Shown: positions 1 to 6,028 of the stretch, piece by piece
Position numbering within the stretch: position 1 is the stretch's first letter
Layout of the letters: each line of letters starts with the position of its first letter
NCBI GenBank assembly: GCA_020057645.1
Contig: JAGVFL010000046.1
Span: forward strand, 1 to 6,238
Source of the DNA: Candidatus Omnitrophota bacterium
GTDB lineage: Bacteria; Omnitrophota; Gorgyraeia; Gorgyraeales; Gorgyraeaceae
DNA length: 6,238 bases
Reading direction: 5' to 3'
The notes under the pieces: model-generated
Told to the model about the DNA's origin: nothing
Databases searched by the model: none
Seen by the model: the letters and a program-made list of their open reading frames with translations, nothing else
Made by a program: the position numbers and the translations under genes

Positions 1-1743
1 ATAAGCTGGCATCTCGCCAATCTTTTAGGAAAGAAGAAAAAGATTCACAGGATCGCGTTCCATGAAATTACAAGGACTGCGATAGAAGCGGCAATCAGTA
101 AGCCCGGCAAAATAGATATGAACATGGTGGACGCTCAGCAGGCAAGAAGAGTCCTGGATAGGTTAGTGGGTTATAGTATCAGCCCGTTATTATGGAGAAA
201 AGTAGGCAAGGGCCTTTCAGCAGGCAGGGTCCAGTCAGTCGCAGTGAGGCTTATAGTGGACAGGGAGAATGAAATTCGCGTTTTTGTGCCTGAGGAATAT
301 TGGGATATAGAAGCGGAGCTTCAGAAGAAGGGCATGGAAAATTCCAAGTTTATAGCCAAGCTTGATAAGGTAGAGGATAAAAAAGCGGATCTAAAGAATA
401 AAAACGATTCCGTGAATCTGGCCGCCGAGCTTGAGAAAGAAAAGTTTACGGTCGCTAGCGTAGATAAAAAAGAAAAAAGAAAATACGCCTCGCCGCCTTT
501 TACGACCTCCAAGCTCCAGCAGGAGGCGTTTTACAAACTCAGGTTCCAGGCCTATAAGACCATGAAGGTAGCCCAGCAGTTATACGAAGGCTTGCCGATA
601 GGAGATGAGGGCAACGTGGGTCTTATAACTTACATGCGCACAGATTCAGTGAACCTCTCAAAGGAATCGCAGGATTTCGCGAGAAAATATATACTTGAAA
701 AATATGGCTCTGAATTTGTGCCGAGCATGCCGAACGTATACAAAGCAAAGAAAAGCGCTCAGGAAGCCCACGAAGCAATAAGGCCTGCGCTGCCGCTGAG
801 AGAACCTGACAGCATAAAAGAATTTCTGGCGCCCGACCAGTATAAACTCTATACGTTGATATGGAACCGCTTTATATCCAGCCAGATGACGCCGGCTGTA
901 TTTAATGTGGTGAGCGTTGATATAAAGGCGGGAAGATGTATTTTTAAAGCCAATGGTTCTCAGAAGATATTCCGGGGTTTCAGCGTTGTTTATCAGGAAA
1001 ACGAAGAAGAGAAAGAGGAGGATAGGATGCTCCCTTCGTTAGAACCGGGAGAGATATTAGATCTTTTAAAGCTAAATCCAAACCAGCATTTTACAAAACC
1101 TCCTCCGAGATATTCAGACGCTTCTCTTGTGAAAGCCCCTGAAGAAGATGGGATTGGAAGACCGAGCACATATGCGCCTATCATCCAGACTATCATTGCC
1201 CGCAATTATGTAAAAAGGAAAGAAGGTTATTTCTGTCCTTCTGAACTGGGCATAGTGGTAACAGATCTTTTAATAAAAAGTTTTCCCAGGATTCTGGACA
1301 TGGAATTTACGGCCAAAATGGAAGAAGAACTGGATGAAATAGAAGAAGGAAGGCAGAAAAGCGTAGAGGTGCTTAGAAGATTTTATGAGCCTTTTGAGAA
1401 AGACGTGGAGCATGCGAAAGTAAACATGCGCAAGGTAAAAGGCGAGGCCGTAAAAACCTCGGAGATTTGCGAGAAATGCGGCAAGCCCATGGTTATAAAG
1501 TGGGGAAGGCTCGGAAGATTTTTAAGCTGTTCTGATTTTCCTAACTGCAGGTTTGCAAAAGCCATACCTACGGGCGTGAAATGCCCTGAGCCTGACTGCG
1601 GCGGGATGCTAGTCGAGCGCCGCTCCAGGGGAGGCAGGCATTTTTATGGCTGTTCTAATTATCCGAAATGCCATCACATATCCCGCAGGCTCCCTTCCCA
1701 GAGCGATGACGAAGATACTGTATCAGAGGGAGAAGATGCTTGA
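1..1743 (+). CDS. topA: DNA topoisomerase I (type IA), 5'-truncated by the window edge
   Basis: Type IA topoisomerase, which relaxes negatively supercoiled DNA through a transient 5'-phosphotyrosyl link. The frame is open from base 1, and the first codons read ISWHLAN, the segment that directly follows the acidic DxDxEG motif of the Toprim domain. By comparison with E. coli TopA about 115 N-terminal residues lie outside the window; 580 residues are present. Visible landmarks are AQQARRVLDRLVGY, GLSAGRVQSVAVRL, the catalytic motif ITYMRTDS with the nucleophilic Tyr at 631-633 (residue 211 of the fragment) and Arg two residues later, GIGRPSTYAP, and FTAKMEEELDEIEEG. The C-terminus has two tetracysteine zinc motifs, with Cys codons at 1468, 1477, 1528, 1546 and at 1582, 1597, 1651, 1669. 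The full protein would be near 695 residues, close to B. subtilis TopA. The stop TGA is followed in frame by TAG. The end overlaps the recombinase start by 8 nt. One oddity is Pro where Leu is usual before GIGRPSTY (codon 1138-1140). Confidence 0.97.
   Translation: MSWHLANLLGKKKKIHRIAFHEITRTAIEAAISKPGKIDMNMVDAQQARRVLDRLVGYSISPLLWRKVGKGLSAGRVQSVAVRLIVDRENEIRVFVPEEYWDIEAELQKKGMENSKFIAKLDKVEDKKADLKNKNDSVNLAAELEKEKFTVASVDKKEKRKYASPPFTTSKLQQEAFYKLRFQAYKTMKVAQQLYEGLPIGDEGNVGLITYMRTDSVNLSKESQDFARKYILEKYGSEFVPSMPNVYKAKKSAQEAHEAIRPALPLREPDSIKEFLAPDQYKLYTLIWNRFISSQMTPAVFNVVSVDIKAGRCIFKANGSQKIFRGFSVVYQENEEEKEEDRMLPSLEPGEILDLLKLNPNQHFTKPPPRYSDASLVKAPEEDGIGRPSTYAPIIQTIIARNYVKRKEGYFCPSELGIVVTDLLIKSFPRILDMEFTAKMEEELDEIEEGRQKSVEVLRRFYEPFEKDVEHAKVNMRKVKGEAVKTSEICEKCGKPMVIKWGRLGRFLSCSDFPNCRFAKAIPTGVKCPEPDCGGMLVERRSRGGRHFYGCSNYPKCHHISRRLPSQSDDEDTVSEGEDA
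1726..1732 (+). promoter_or_regulatory. Shine-Dalgarno sequence selecting the recombinase start
   Basis: A purine run, GAGGGAG, lies 3 nt before the ATG at 1736 and inside the last codons of topA. It supports 1736 as the recombinase start over the earlier in-frame ATGs at 1646 and 1706, which lie deeper in topA. The earlier starts would add residues that look like topA read out of frame, not like a Xer N-terminus. Confidence 0.6.
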
Positions 1744-2611
1744 TAGATATGTGCATAAATTCATCAATTATCTGCAGATTGAAAAAAACGCCTCGGGACA
1801 TACCGTAACTAACTATAAGATAGACCTCAGAGAATTCAGCGAATCAATAAAAGATAAACCTATAGAGCAAATTACTCATCTGGACGTGAGGCTTTTTCTG
1901 GCCAGGATGAAGGAGAAGAATTTCGCAAGGAGATCCATAGCCAGAAAGATGGCCTGCCTCAGGAGTTTTTTTAAATTTCTTTACAGGGAAGGGCACATAA
2001 AATCCAATCCCAGCGTCAGCCTTTCAACGCCCAAGATAGAAAAGAAATTACCCCTATTTTTAAATGTAGATGATGCCGCGAAACTCCTGGAATCCCCGGA
2101 TCCTTCTGATGATACAGGATTGCGCGACAGGGCTATCCTCGAAACGCTTTATTCAACAGGGATAAGAGTAGGCGAGCTTGTGGGCCTGGATAAAGAGGAT
2201 ATTGATTTTATAAGCGGGGTATTAAAGGTATACGGAAAGGGCAGAAAAGAAAGGCTCGTGCCCATAGGAGACAAGGCATTGAGAGCTATAAGGGCTTATT
2301 TTGAAAAGATCGGCGTTAGCGATATAAATGAAAGAAAACCGGTATTTATCAATAAAAGCAAAAGGCGCGTGAGCGACAGGGCCGTGAGAAGGATAGTTCA
2401 TAAGTATATCCATAAAACCAGCCTTAACGAGAATATTTCCCCTCACTCGCTAAGGCATTCTTTTGCTACCCACATGCTGGACAGGGGAGCGGATTTAAGA
2501 AGCGTGCAGGAGCTATTAGGGCATGCCAATCTTTCTACCACCCAGATATATACGCATGTCACTACTGAAAGATTGAAATCGATTTACGATAAGGTCCATC
2601 CAAGGGCGTAG
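1736..2611 (+). CDS. xerC: Xer-family tyrosine site-specific recombinase (XerC/XerD)
   Basis: Site-specific recombinase expected to resolve chromosome dimers at dif during division, usually as a XerC-XerD pair. From the ATG at 1736 it has 291 residues, a normal Xer length. The N-terminal SAM-like core-binding domain covers about residues 1-90 (LDRYVHKFINYLQIEKNAS, then the SFFKFLYREG region). The catalytic domain has all six active-site residues: Arg144 (STGIRVGEL), Lys168 (YGKGRKERL), His237 and Arg240 (HSLRHSFATHM), His263 (LGHANLSTTQ) and Tyr272 (IYTHV). Their spacing matches E. coli XerD closely (148, 172, 244, 247, 270, 279). The C-terminus ends in the typical HPRA. XerC and XerD are hard to separate by eye. 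The symbol xerC rests on the position just after topA, as in the B. subtilis topA-codV region, so xerD remains possible. An integron or phage integrase is unlikely: there is no extra insert, no att-like repeat and only housekeeping neighbours. It overlaps topA by 8 nt, suggesting coupled translation. Confidence 0.93.
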   Translation: MLDRYVHKFINYLQIEKNASGHTVTNYKIDLREFSESIKDKPIEQITHLDVRLFLARMKEKNFARRSIARKMACLRSFFKFLYREGHIKSNPSVSLSTPKIEKKLPLFLNVDDAAKLLESPDPSDDTGLRDRAILETLYSTGIRVGELVGLDKEDIDFISGVLKVYGKGRKERLVPIGDKALRAIRAYFEKIGVSDINERKPVFINKSKRRVSDRAVRRIVHKYIHKTSLNENISPHSLRHSFATHMLDRGADLRSVQELLGHANLSTTQIYTHVTTERLKSIYDKVHPRA

Positions 2612-2615
2612 AATC

Positions 2616-3242
2616 ATGAAAAAGGCTGTTGTGTTATTATCAGGCGGCATGGATTCAGCCGTTACGCTTTTTATTGCTAAAAAAAATGGGTATAAACCGC
2701 ACTGCCTTACGTTTGATTACGGACAGCGGCATAAAAAAGAAATATTATTCGCGAAAAAGATAGCCCGGGCCGCAAAATCCAGCTGCGTTGTTTTAAAGAT
2801 ATGCCTGCCCTGGGGAAAAAGCGCGCTTCTGGATAAAAATATCAGGATCCCTGAAAATAGAAGATTTTCAGGCAGAGATAATATCCCGCCTACTTATGTC
2901 CCTGCCAGAAACACCATTTTTTTAAGTTTCGGCCTTTCTTACGCCGAAGCAATAGGCGCAAAAGCGGTTTTCATAGGCGCGAATGCGATAGATTTTTCAG
3001 GATATCCTGACTGCAGGCCGGGATATTACAGGAAATTTAATGAACTCTTTAAGAAAGCTACAAAGGCAAGGGGTATAAAAATAGTTGCGCCGTTATTGTA
3101 CAAAACAAAAAAAGACATAGTGAGGCTTGGCGCCGGGTTGGGCGTGGATTTTAATCTCACATGGTCCTGCTATAAAGGCGGGAGCAGGCCTTGCGGCGCG
3201 TGCGACGCCTGCCGCCTCCGCGCCAAAGGCTTTTTAAATTAA
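2616..3242 (+). CDS. queC: 7-cyano-7-deazaguanine (preQ0) synthase QueC
   Basis: ATP-dependent cytosolic enzyme that converts 7-carboxy-7-deazaguanine and ammonia to preQ0 in the queuosine pathway, acting directly after QueE. The protein has 208 residues, slightly shorter than E. coli QueC (about 231). The ATP pyrophosphatase P-loop SGGMDS is at residues 9-14. Family signatures follow: TFDYGQRHKKE, PPTYVPARNTIFLS and GANAIDFSGYPDCRP. A C-terminal zinc site has Cys185, Cys193, Cys196 and Cys199 (WSCYKGG, then CGACDAC), as expected. The start lies 4 nt after the recombinase stop, with AAGGG at 2602-2606 as a plausible ribosome binding site 9 nt upstream, so it probably shares a transcript with topA and xer. 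The last two bases of the TAA stop are already part of the left arm of a long hairpin, so this gene probably ends its transcription segment. No key residue is missing. Confidence 0.96.
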   Translation: MKKAVVLLSGGMDSAVTLFIAKKNGYKPHCLTFDYGQRHKKEILFAKKIARAAKSSCVVLKICLPWGKSALLDKNIRIPENRRFSGRDNIPPTYVPARNTIFLSFGLSYAEAIGAKAVFIGANAIDFSGYPDCRPGYYRKFNELFKKATKARGIKIVAPLLYKTKKDIVRLGAGLGVDFNLTWSCYKGGSRPCGACDACRLRAKGFLN

Positions 3243-3283
3243 ATAAGGTTACACTCTGACAATGTCAAAGTGTAACCTTATTT
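3241..3283 (+). repeat. Long near-perfect inverted repeat (hairpin) after queC
   Basis: Two 20-nt arms, 3241-3260 and 3264-3283, are reverse complements except for one C-A mismatch (3256 with 3268). They are separated by the 3-nt loop AAT. The left arm begins inside the queC TAA stop. The stem is not GC-rich (about 7 of 20 positions) and only a short TTATTT lies in the right arm, with TGTCCCG after it. It is therefore not a textbook Rho-independent terminator, although so long a stem could still stop or pause transcription or protect the queC mRNA 3' end. Its length and near-perfection also fit a dispersed palindromic element (REP-like or MITE-like) lodged between genes. Which of these it is cannot be settled from one copy. 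Confidence 0.85.
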
Positions 3284-3286
3284 GTC

Positions 3287-3301
3287 CCGTTCGGCGAACG
3301 G
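3287..3301 (+). promoter_or_regulatory. 15-nt palindrome just upstream of queE, overlapping its likely ribosome binding site
   Basis: The 15-nt sequence is a perfect odd palindrome centred on G3294. As RNA it gives CCGTTC paired with GAACGG around a 3-nt GGC loop. It starts 4 nt after the long hairpin ends and finishes 3 nt before the first queE ATG. The only SD-like bases before queE (ACGGAA, 3298-3303) lie mostly in its right arm, so folding could limit ribosome access. It might instead be a DNA operator, or part of the same mobile or repeat element as the long hairpin. The palindrome is directly seen; any role is inferred. Confidence 0.5.
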
Positions 3302-3304
3302 AAT

Positions 3305-3982
3305 ATGATTATGAATAAAGCTAAGATAACAGAGATATTCAGTTCTATTCAGGGCGAGGGTTTGTACGTCGGCCAGGCCCAGACATTTGTAAGGTTTCGC
3401 GGGTGCAATATAAATTGCGGTTTTTGCGATGAGGCCAGGAAAAATCGATTCAGGGAATATTCAGCGCAGGGACTTATAGAGGCTATTATAAGGGAAGACA
3501 ATAAAGTAGTCTCTCTCACGGGCGGGGAACCGCTTTTATATTCCGGTTTTTTGAAAGAAGTTCTTCCCCGCCTGAAGAAAAGCGGTTTTGTCATATATCT
3601 TGAGACCAACGGCACATTGAAAAATAAACTTTTGGAGATTATTGATTTTTTAGATATAATAAGCATGGATATAAAGCTCCCGTCTTCTACCGGGATCATG
3701 GCTTATTGGAAAGCCCACGCGGATTTTCTTAAAGAAGCTGTCCGAAAAAAAGTTTTTGTAAAAGCAGTCATTACGGATAAAACATCGGTATCGGATATAA
3801 AAAGGGCTGTATCTATAATAAAAGGCGTAGACAGGGGCATATTTTTTATACTTCAGCCCGCGACGATAAATAATAGGATACAGAAAATAAAATCTGCCGG
3901 CAGATTTTTGGATATGGCAAATTCTACATTGAATAACGTGAGGTTAATACCGCAGGTTCACAGGATATTGGGGTTAAGATGA
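3305..3982 (+). CDS. queE: 7-carboxy-7-deazaguanine synthase QueE (radical SAM)
   Basis: Radical SAM enzyme that contracts the ring of 6-carboxy-5,6,7,8-tetrahydropterin to 7-carboxy-7-deazaguanine, the substrate of QueC. It has 225 residues from the ATG at 3305, near the family size. A second in-frame ATG at 3311 gives a better 8-nt spacing from GGA (3300-3302) and starts MNKAKITEIF, so it may be the true start. Family motifs in order are ITEIFSSIQGEG (residues 8-19), VRFRGC, the cluster motif CX3CX2C (Cys34, Cys38, Cys41), LTGGEPLL (71-78), YLETNGT, MDIKLPS, and the C-terminal PQVHRILGLR typical of QueE. The residue after CxxCD is Glu43, where Thr is common (CDT). The long CX14CX2C insert of some QueE proteins is absent. 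It opens the second gene block, and its last four bases overlap the fumarase alpha start. An activating enzyme is unlikely because SIQGEG and the terminal QVH motif are both present. Confidence 0.95.
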   Translation: MIMNKAKITEIFSSIQGEGLYVGQAQTFVRFRGCNINCGFCDEARKNRFREYSAQGLIEAIIREDNKVVSLTGGEPLLYSGFLKEVLPRLKKSGFVIYLETNGTLKNKLLEIIDFLDIISMDIKLPSSTGIMAYWKAHADFLKEAVRKKVFVKAVITDKTSVSDIKRAVSIIKGVDRGIFFILQPATINNRIQKIKSAGRFLDMANSTLNNVRLIPQVHRILGLR

Positions 3983-4821
3983 TAAGGACAATAGATTCTA
4001 AATTAATAAGAGATACAGTGAAAGATTTGTTTATCAAGGCAAACACGTCTTTAAGGCCTGATATACTTTTCGGCCTGAAGCTTGCCAGAAAAAATGAAAC
4101 CGGCGCAAAAACCGGGTATGTCCTGGACATAATCATTAAAAATGCGGCCATTGCCAAAAAGAAGATGCTGCCTATATGTCAGGACACGGGCATGGCAGTC
4201 GTATATTTAAAAATAGGGCAGTCTTTAATTGTAAAAGGCTCTCTTAAAAAGGCGGTCAATGAAGGCGTGGGCCTCGCGTATAAAAAAGGTTATTTCAGAT
4301 CTTCAATCGTAAATGACCCCCTGATAAGAGAAAATACAAATACAAACCTGCCTTCCATTATTTATACCGATATAGTCCCCGGTAATAAGATTAATATAAA
4401 AGTCTGCGCAAAGGGTTTTGGCTGCGAGAATGCGAGTAAAACCAGGATGTTCAGGCCGACTGACCCGGTTTCAGAGATAGAGCGGTTTATCGTAGATAGC
4501 GTAAAGGAAGCGGGTTCCAGGCCGTGCCCGCCTGTATATATAGGTATAGGCATAGGCGGAACCCTTGATAAGGCTGTAGCTCTTTCAAAGGAAGCAATAT
4601 TCAGGCCGCTTGGAAAAACCAGCAAAGACAGGCATATCGCGAAGCTTGAAAAAAGCGTATTGAAAAAAGTTAACAATCTCAGGATCGGGCCCATAGGCGT
4701 TGGGGGCAATGTTACGGCGCTTGGCGTGAGCGTATTAACCTATCCTACGCACATAGCGGGATTGCCTGTAGCTATAAATATAAGCTGTCACGCTACCCGC
4801 ACCGCGGAAGCAACAATATGA
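3979..4821 (+). CDS. Class I fumarate hydratase, alpha subunit (FumA N-terminal/TtdA type)
   Basis: Alpha subunit of a two-subunit, [4Fe-4S] hydro-lyase that reversibly hydrates fumarate to L-malate. It has 280 residues and corresponds to the N-terminal part of single-chain FumA. Three cysteines match the family's cluster ligands: Cys67 in PICQDTGMA, Cys183 in RPCPPVYIGIGIGG and Cys270 in ISCHATR. Their spacings (116 and 87) are close to those recalled for E. coli FumA (about 119 and 94). Other motifs are ENTNTNLPSIIYTDIVPG and IGPIGVGGNVTALGVSV. The segment usually read as GGGSEN or similar is GFGCEN here, adding Cys149. Tartrate dehydratase (TtdAB) has the same architecture and cannot be excluded; the two-subunit form alone does not decide the substrate. 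The start overlaps the queE stop (ATGA), with GGGG at 3970-3973 as a possible binding site, and the end overlaps the beta subunit in the same way, as suits equal subunit synthesis. Confidence 0.93.
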   Translation: MIRTIDSKLIRDTVKDLFIKANTSLRPDILFGLKLARKNETGAKTGYVLDIIIKNAAIAKKKMLPICQDTGMAVVYLKIGQSLIVKGSLKKAVNEGVGLAYKKGYFRSSIVNDPLIRENTNTNLPSIIYTDIVPGNKINIKVCAKGFGCENASKTRMFRPTDPVSEIERFIVDSVKEAGSRPCPPVYIGIGIGGTLDKAVALSKEAIFRPLGKTSKDRHIAKLEKSVLKKVNNLRIGPIGVGGNVTALGVSVLTYPTHIAGLPVAINISCHATRTAEATI

Positions 4822-5315
4822 GAAAAATATTTTTACCGCTTACGAAAGAGATAATGAAGACCCTCAAGCTCGGCGAACAGGTTTTATTAAACGGCCCGGT
4901 ATTGACCGGCCGCGACGCGGCGCATAAAAGGCTTGCGGATAGTTTAAAGTCCGGCAGGAAAATTCCGATTTTGTTAAAAGGCGAAACAATATATTACACA
5001 GGGCCTGCGCCTAAAAGAATCGGAGAGGTTATAGGTTCGTGCGGCCCTACTACGAGCTCCCGAATGGATCCTTTTACGCCTTTATTATTAAAACACGGCC
5101 TTATAGGAATGATAGGTAAAGGCGAAAGGTCAAAAGAGGTAATCCTGGCGATAAAAAAATACAAAGCAGTGTATTTTATTACAATAGGCGGGGCAGGCGC
5201 GTATTTGTCGGAAAAAGTGAAATCAGCGGAAGTCATAGCGTATAAAGATTTAGGGCCTGAGGCAATCTACAGATTAACGGTTCAGGATTTCCCGGCAATA
5301 GTGGAGGCATTATGA
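4818..5315 (+). CDS. Class I fumarate hydratase, beta subunit (FumA C-terminal/TtdB type)
   Basis: Beta subunit that completes the active site of the iron-sulfur fumarase and corresponds to the C-terminal domain of single-chain FumA. It has 165 residues, a little shorter than TtdB (about 200) but with the core motifs intact: [16 protein letters not shown] (residues about 24-39), [23 protein letters not shown] (the substrate-binding GPTTS.RMD signature), [19 protein letters not shown], and [20 protein letters not shown] near the C-terminus. It starts in the alpha stop codon (ATGA), with GGAAG at 4806-4810 placed 7 nt upstream. The direct coupling to alpha supports a functional pair. As with alpha, fumarate is the likeliest substrate, but L-tartrate or another hydroxy acid is possible. 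Its end overlaps rph by 4 nt. Confidence 0.93.
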   Translation: MRKIFLPLTKEIMKTLKLGEQVLLNGPVLTGRDAAHKRLADSLKSGRKIPILLKGETIYYTGPAPKRIGEVIGSCGPTTSSRMDPFTPLLLKHGLIGMIGKGERSKEVILAIKKYKAVYFITIGGAGAYLSEKVKSAEVIAYKDLGPEAIYRLTVQDFPAIVEAL

Positions 5316-6028
5316 GGAATGACGGAAGACGGCTGGACGAAATGAGAAAAGTGAAAATAAAAAGAAATGTTCTTAAATTTGCGGAAGGTTCCTGCATGAT
5401 AGAGATGGGCAATACCAGGGTAATATGCAGCGCTTCCGTGGAGGATAAGGTCCCGCCATTTTTAAGAAATACCGGTTCGGGATGGATAACTGCGGAATAC
5501 GGCATGCTGCCGCGTTCCTGCAAATCCAGAATAGACAGGGAAGCTTCGCGCGGCAAGCAAAGCGGCAGGACCCAGGAGATACAGAGATTGATAGGGAGAA
5601 GCATGCGCTCCATTGCCGAGTTAAAAAAATTAGGCGAGAGGACTATCTGGATCGACTGCGATGTGATACAGGGAGACGGCGGAACGCGCACAGCCAGTAT
5701 CACGGGAAGTTTTATTGCCCTGGTAGATGCGCTTAGAAAATTGAAAAATGAGAAAATAATAAATTCAATACCCCTTAAAGATTATGTGGCCGCCATAAGC
5801 GTAGGAATCGTGAACAACGAAAAATGCATGGATCTTAATTACGAAGAGGATTCAGGCGCGGAAGTGGATATGAATATTATCATGACGGGTTCCGGGAAAA
5901 TGGTCGAGATCCAGGGCACGGCTGAGAAAAAACCTTTTTCTGAAAAAGACCTGAATGATCTTATAGGCCTCGCAAAAGGCGGGATTGAAGATTTGATAAG
6001 CATTCAGAAAAAATTAATCAAATTATAA
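5312..6028 (+). CDS. rph: Ribonuclease PH
   Basis: Phosphorolytic 3'-5' exoribonuclease, normally a hexameric ring, that trims the 3' ends of tRNA precursors using inorganic phosphate. It has 238 residues, the usual size. It begins with the family signature [13 protein letters not shown], which fixes the start at 5312 over the later in-frame Met11. Phosphate-site residues fall at the expected numbers: Arg86 in [14 protein letters not shown] and Gly124-Thr125-Arg126 in [12 protein letters not shown]. The late acidic, probably metal-binding motif [15 protein letters not shown] is present, followed by [12 protein letters not shown] good SD sequence, GGAGG at 5303-5307, lies 4 nt upstream inside the fumarase beta gene, so it may be translated well in its own right despite the ATGA overlap. 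It is followed by rdgB with a 1-nt overlap, a pairing common in bacteria. Position 121 is Gly where Ala (QADGGTRT) is more usual, a mild change. Confidence 0.97.
   Translation: MRNDGRRLDEMRKVKIKRNVLKFAEGSCMIEMGNTRVICSASVEDKVPPFLRNTGSGWITAEYGMLPRSCKSRIDREASRGKQSGRTQEIQRLIGRSMRSIAELKKLGERTIWIDCDVIQGDGGTRTASITGSFIALVDALRKLKNEKIINSIPLKDYVAAISVGIVNNEKCMDLNYEEDSGAEVDMNIIMTGSGKMVEIQGTAEKKPFSEKDLNDLIGLAKGGIEDLISIQKKLIKL

Noticed and set aside
1646..1735. Longer 321-residue recombinase starting inside topA
   Set aside because: The extra 30 residues do not look like a Xer N-terminus and come from the topA zinc-finger region read out of frame. The ATG at 1736 has an SD sequence and gives the normal length.
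3241..3283. A dif site for the nearby Xer recombinase
   Set aside because: The arms are 20 nt with a 3-nt centre, whereas dif has two 11-nt arms around a 6-8 nt centre, and the arm sequence does not resemble known dif half-sites.
3243..3304. PreQ1 riboswitch controlling queE
   Set aside because: The spacer is filled by two simple hairpins and lacks the A-rich tail and pseudoknot-capable loop of preQ1 classes; nothing beyond gene context suggests it.
3282..3309. Promoter-like pair TTGTCC and TATGAT with a 16-nt spacer before queE
   Set aside because: The -10-like box overlaps the first queE ATG, so transcription would begin inside the gene. The -35 match is only 4 of 6, and the bases are part of the hairpins.
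3349..3699. 116-residue minus-strand open frame inside queE
   Set aside because: Antisense to conserved QueE motifs, with no protein signature of its own.
5233..5703. 156-residue open frame on the minus strand across the fumarase beta and rph genes
   Set aside because: It lies antisense to two clearly conserved genes, with no recognisable motif or SD-supported start; a shadow frame.
5482..5736. 84-residue plus-strand open frame inside rph
   Set aside because: An out-of-frame reading of the strongly conserved RNase PH core; composition and start do not support a nested gene.
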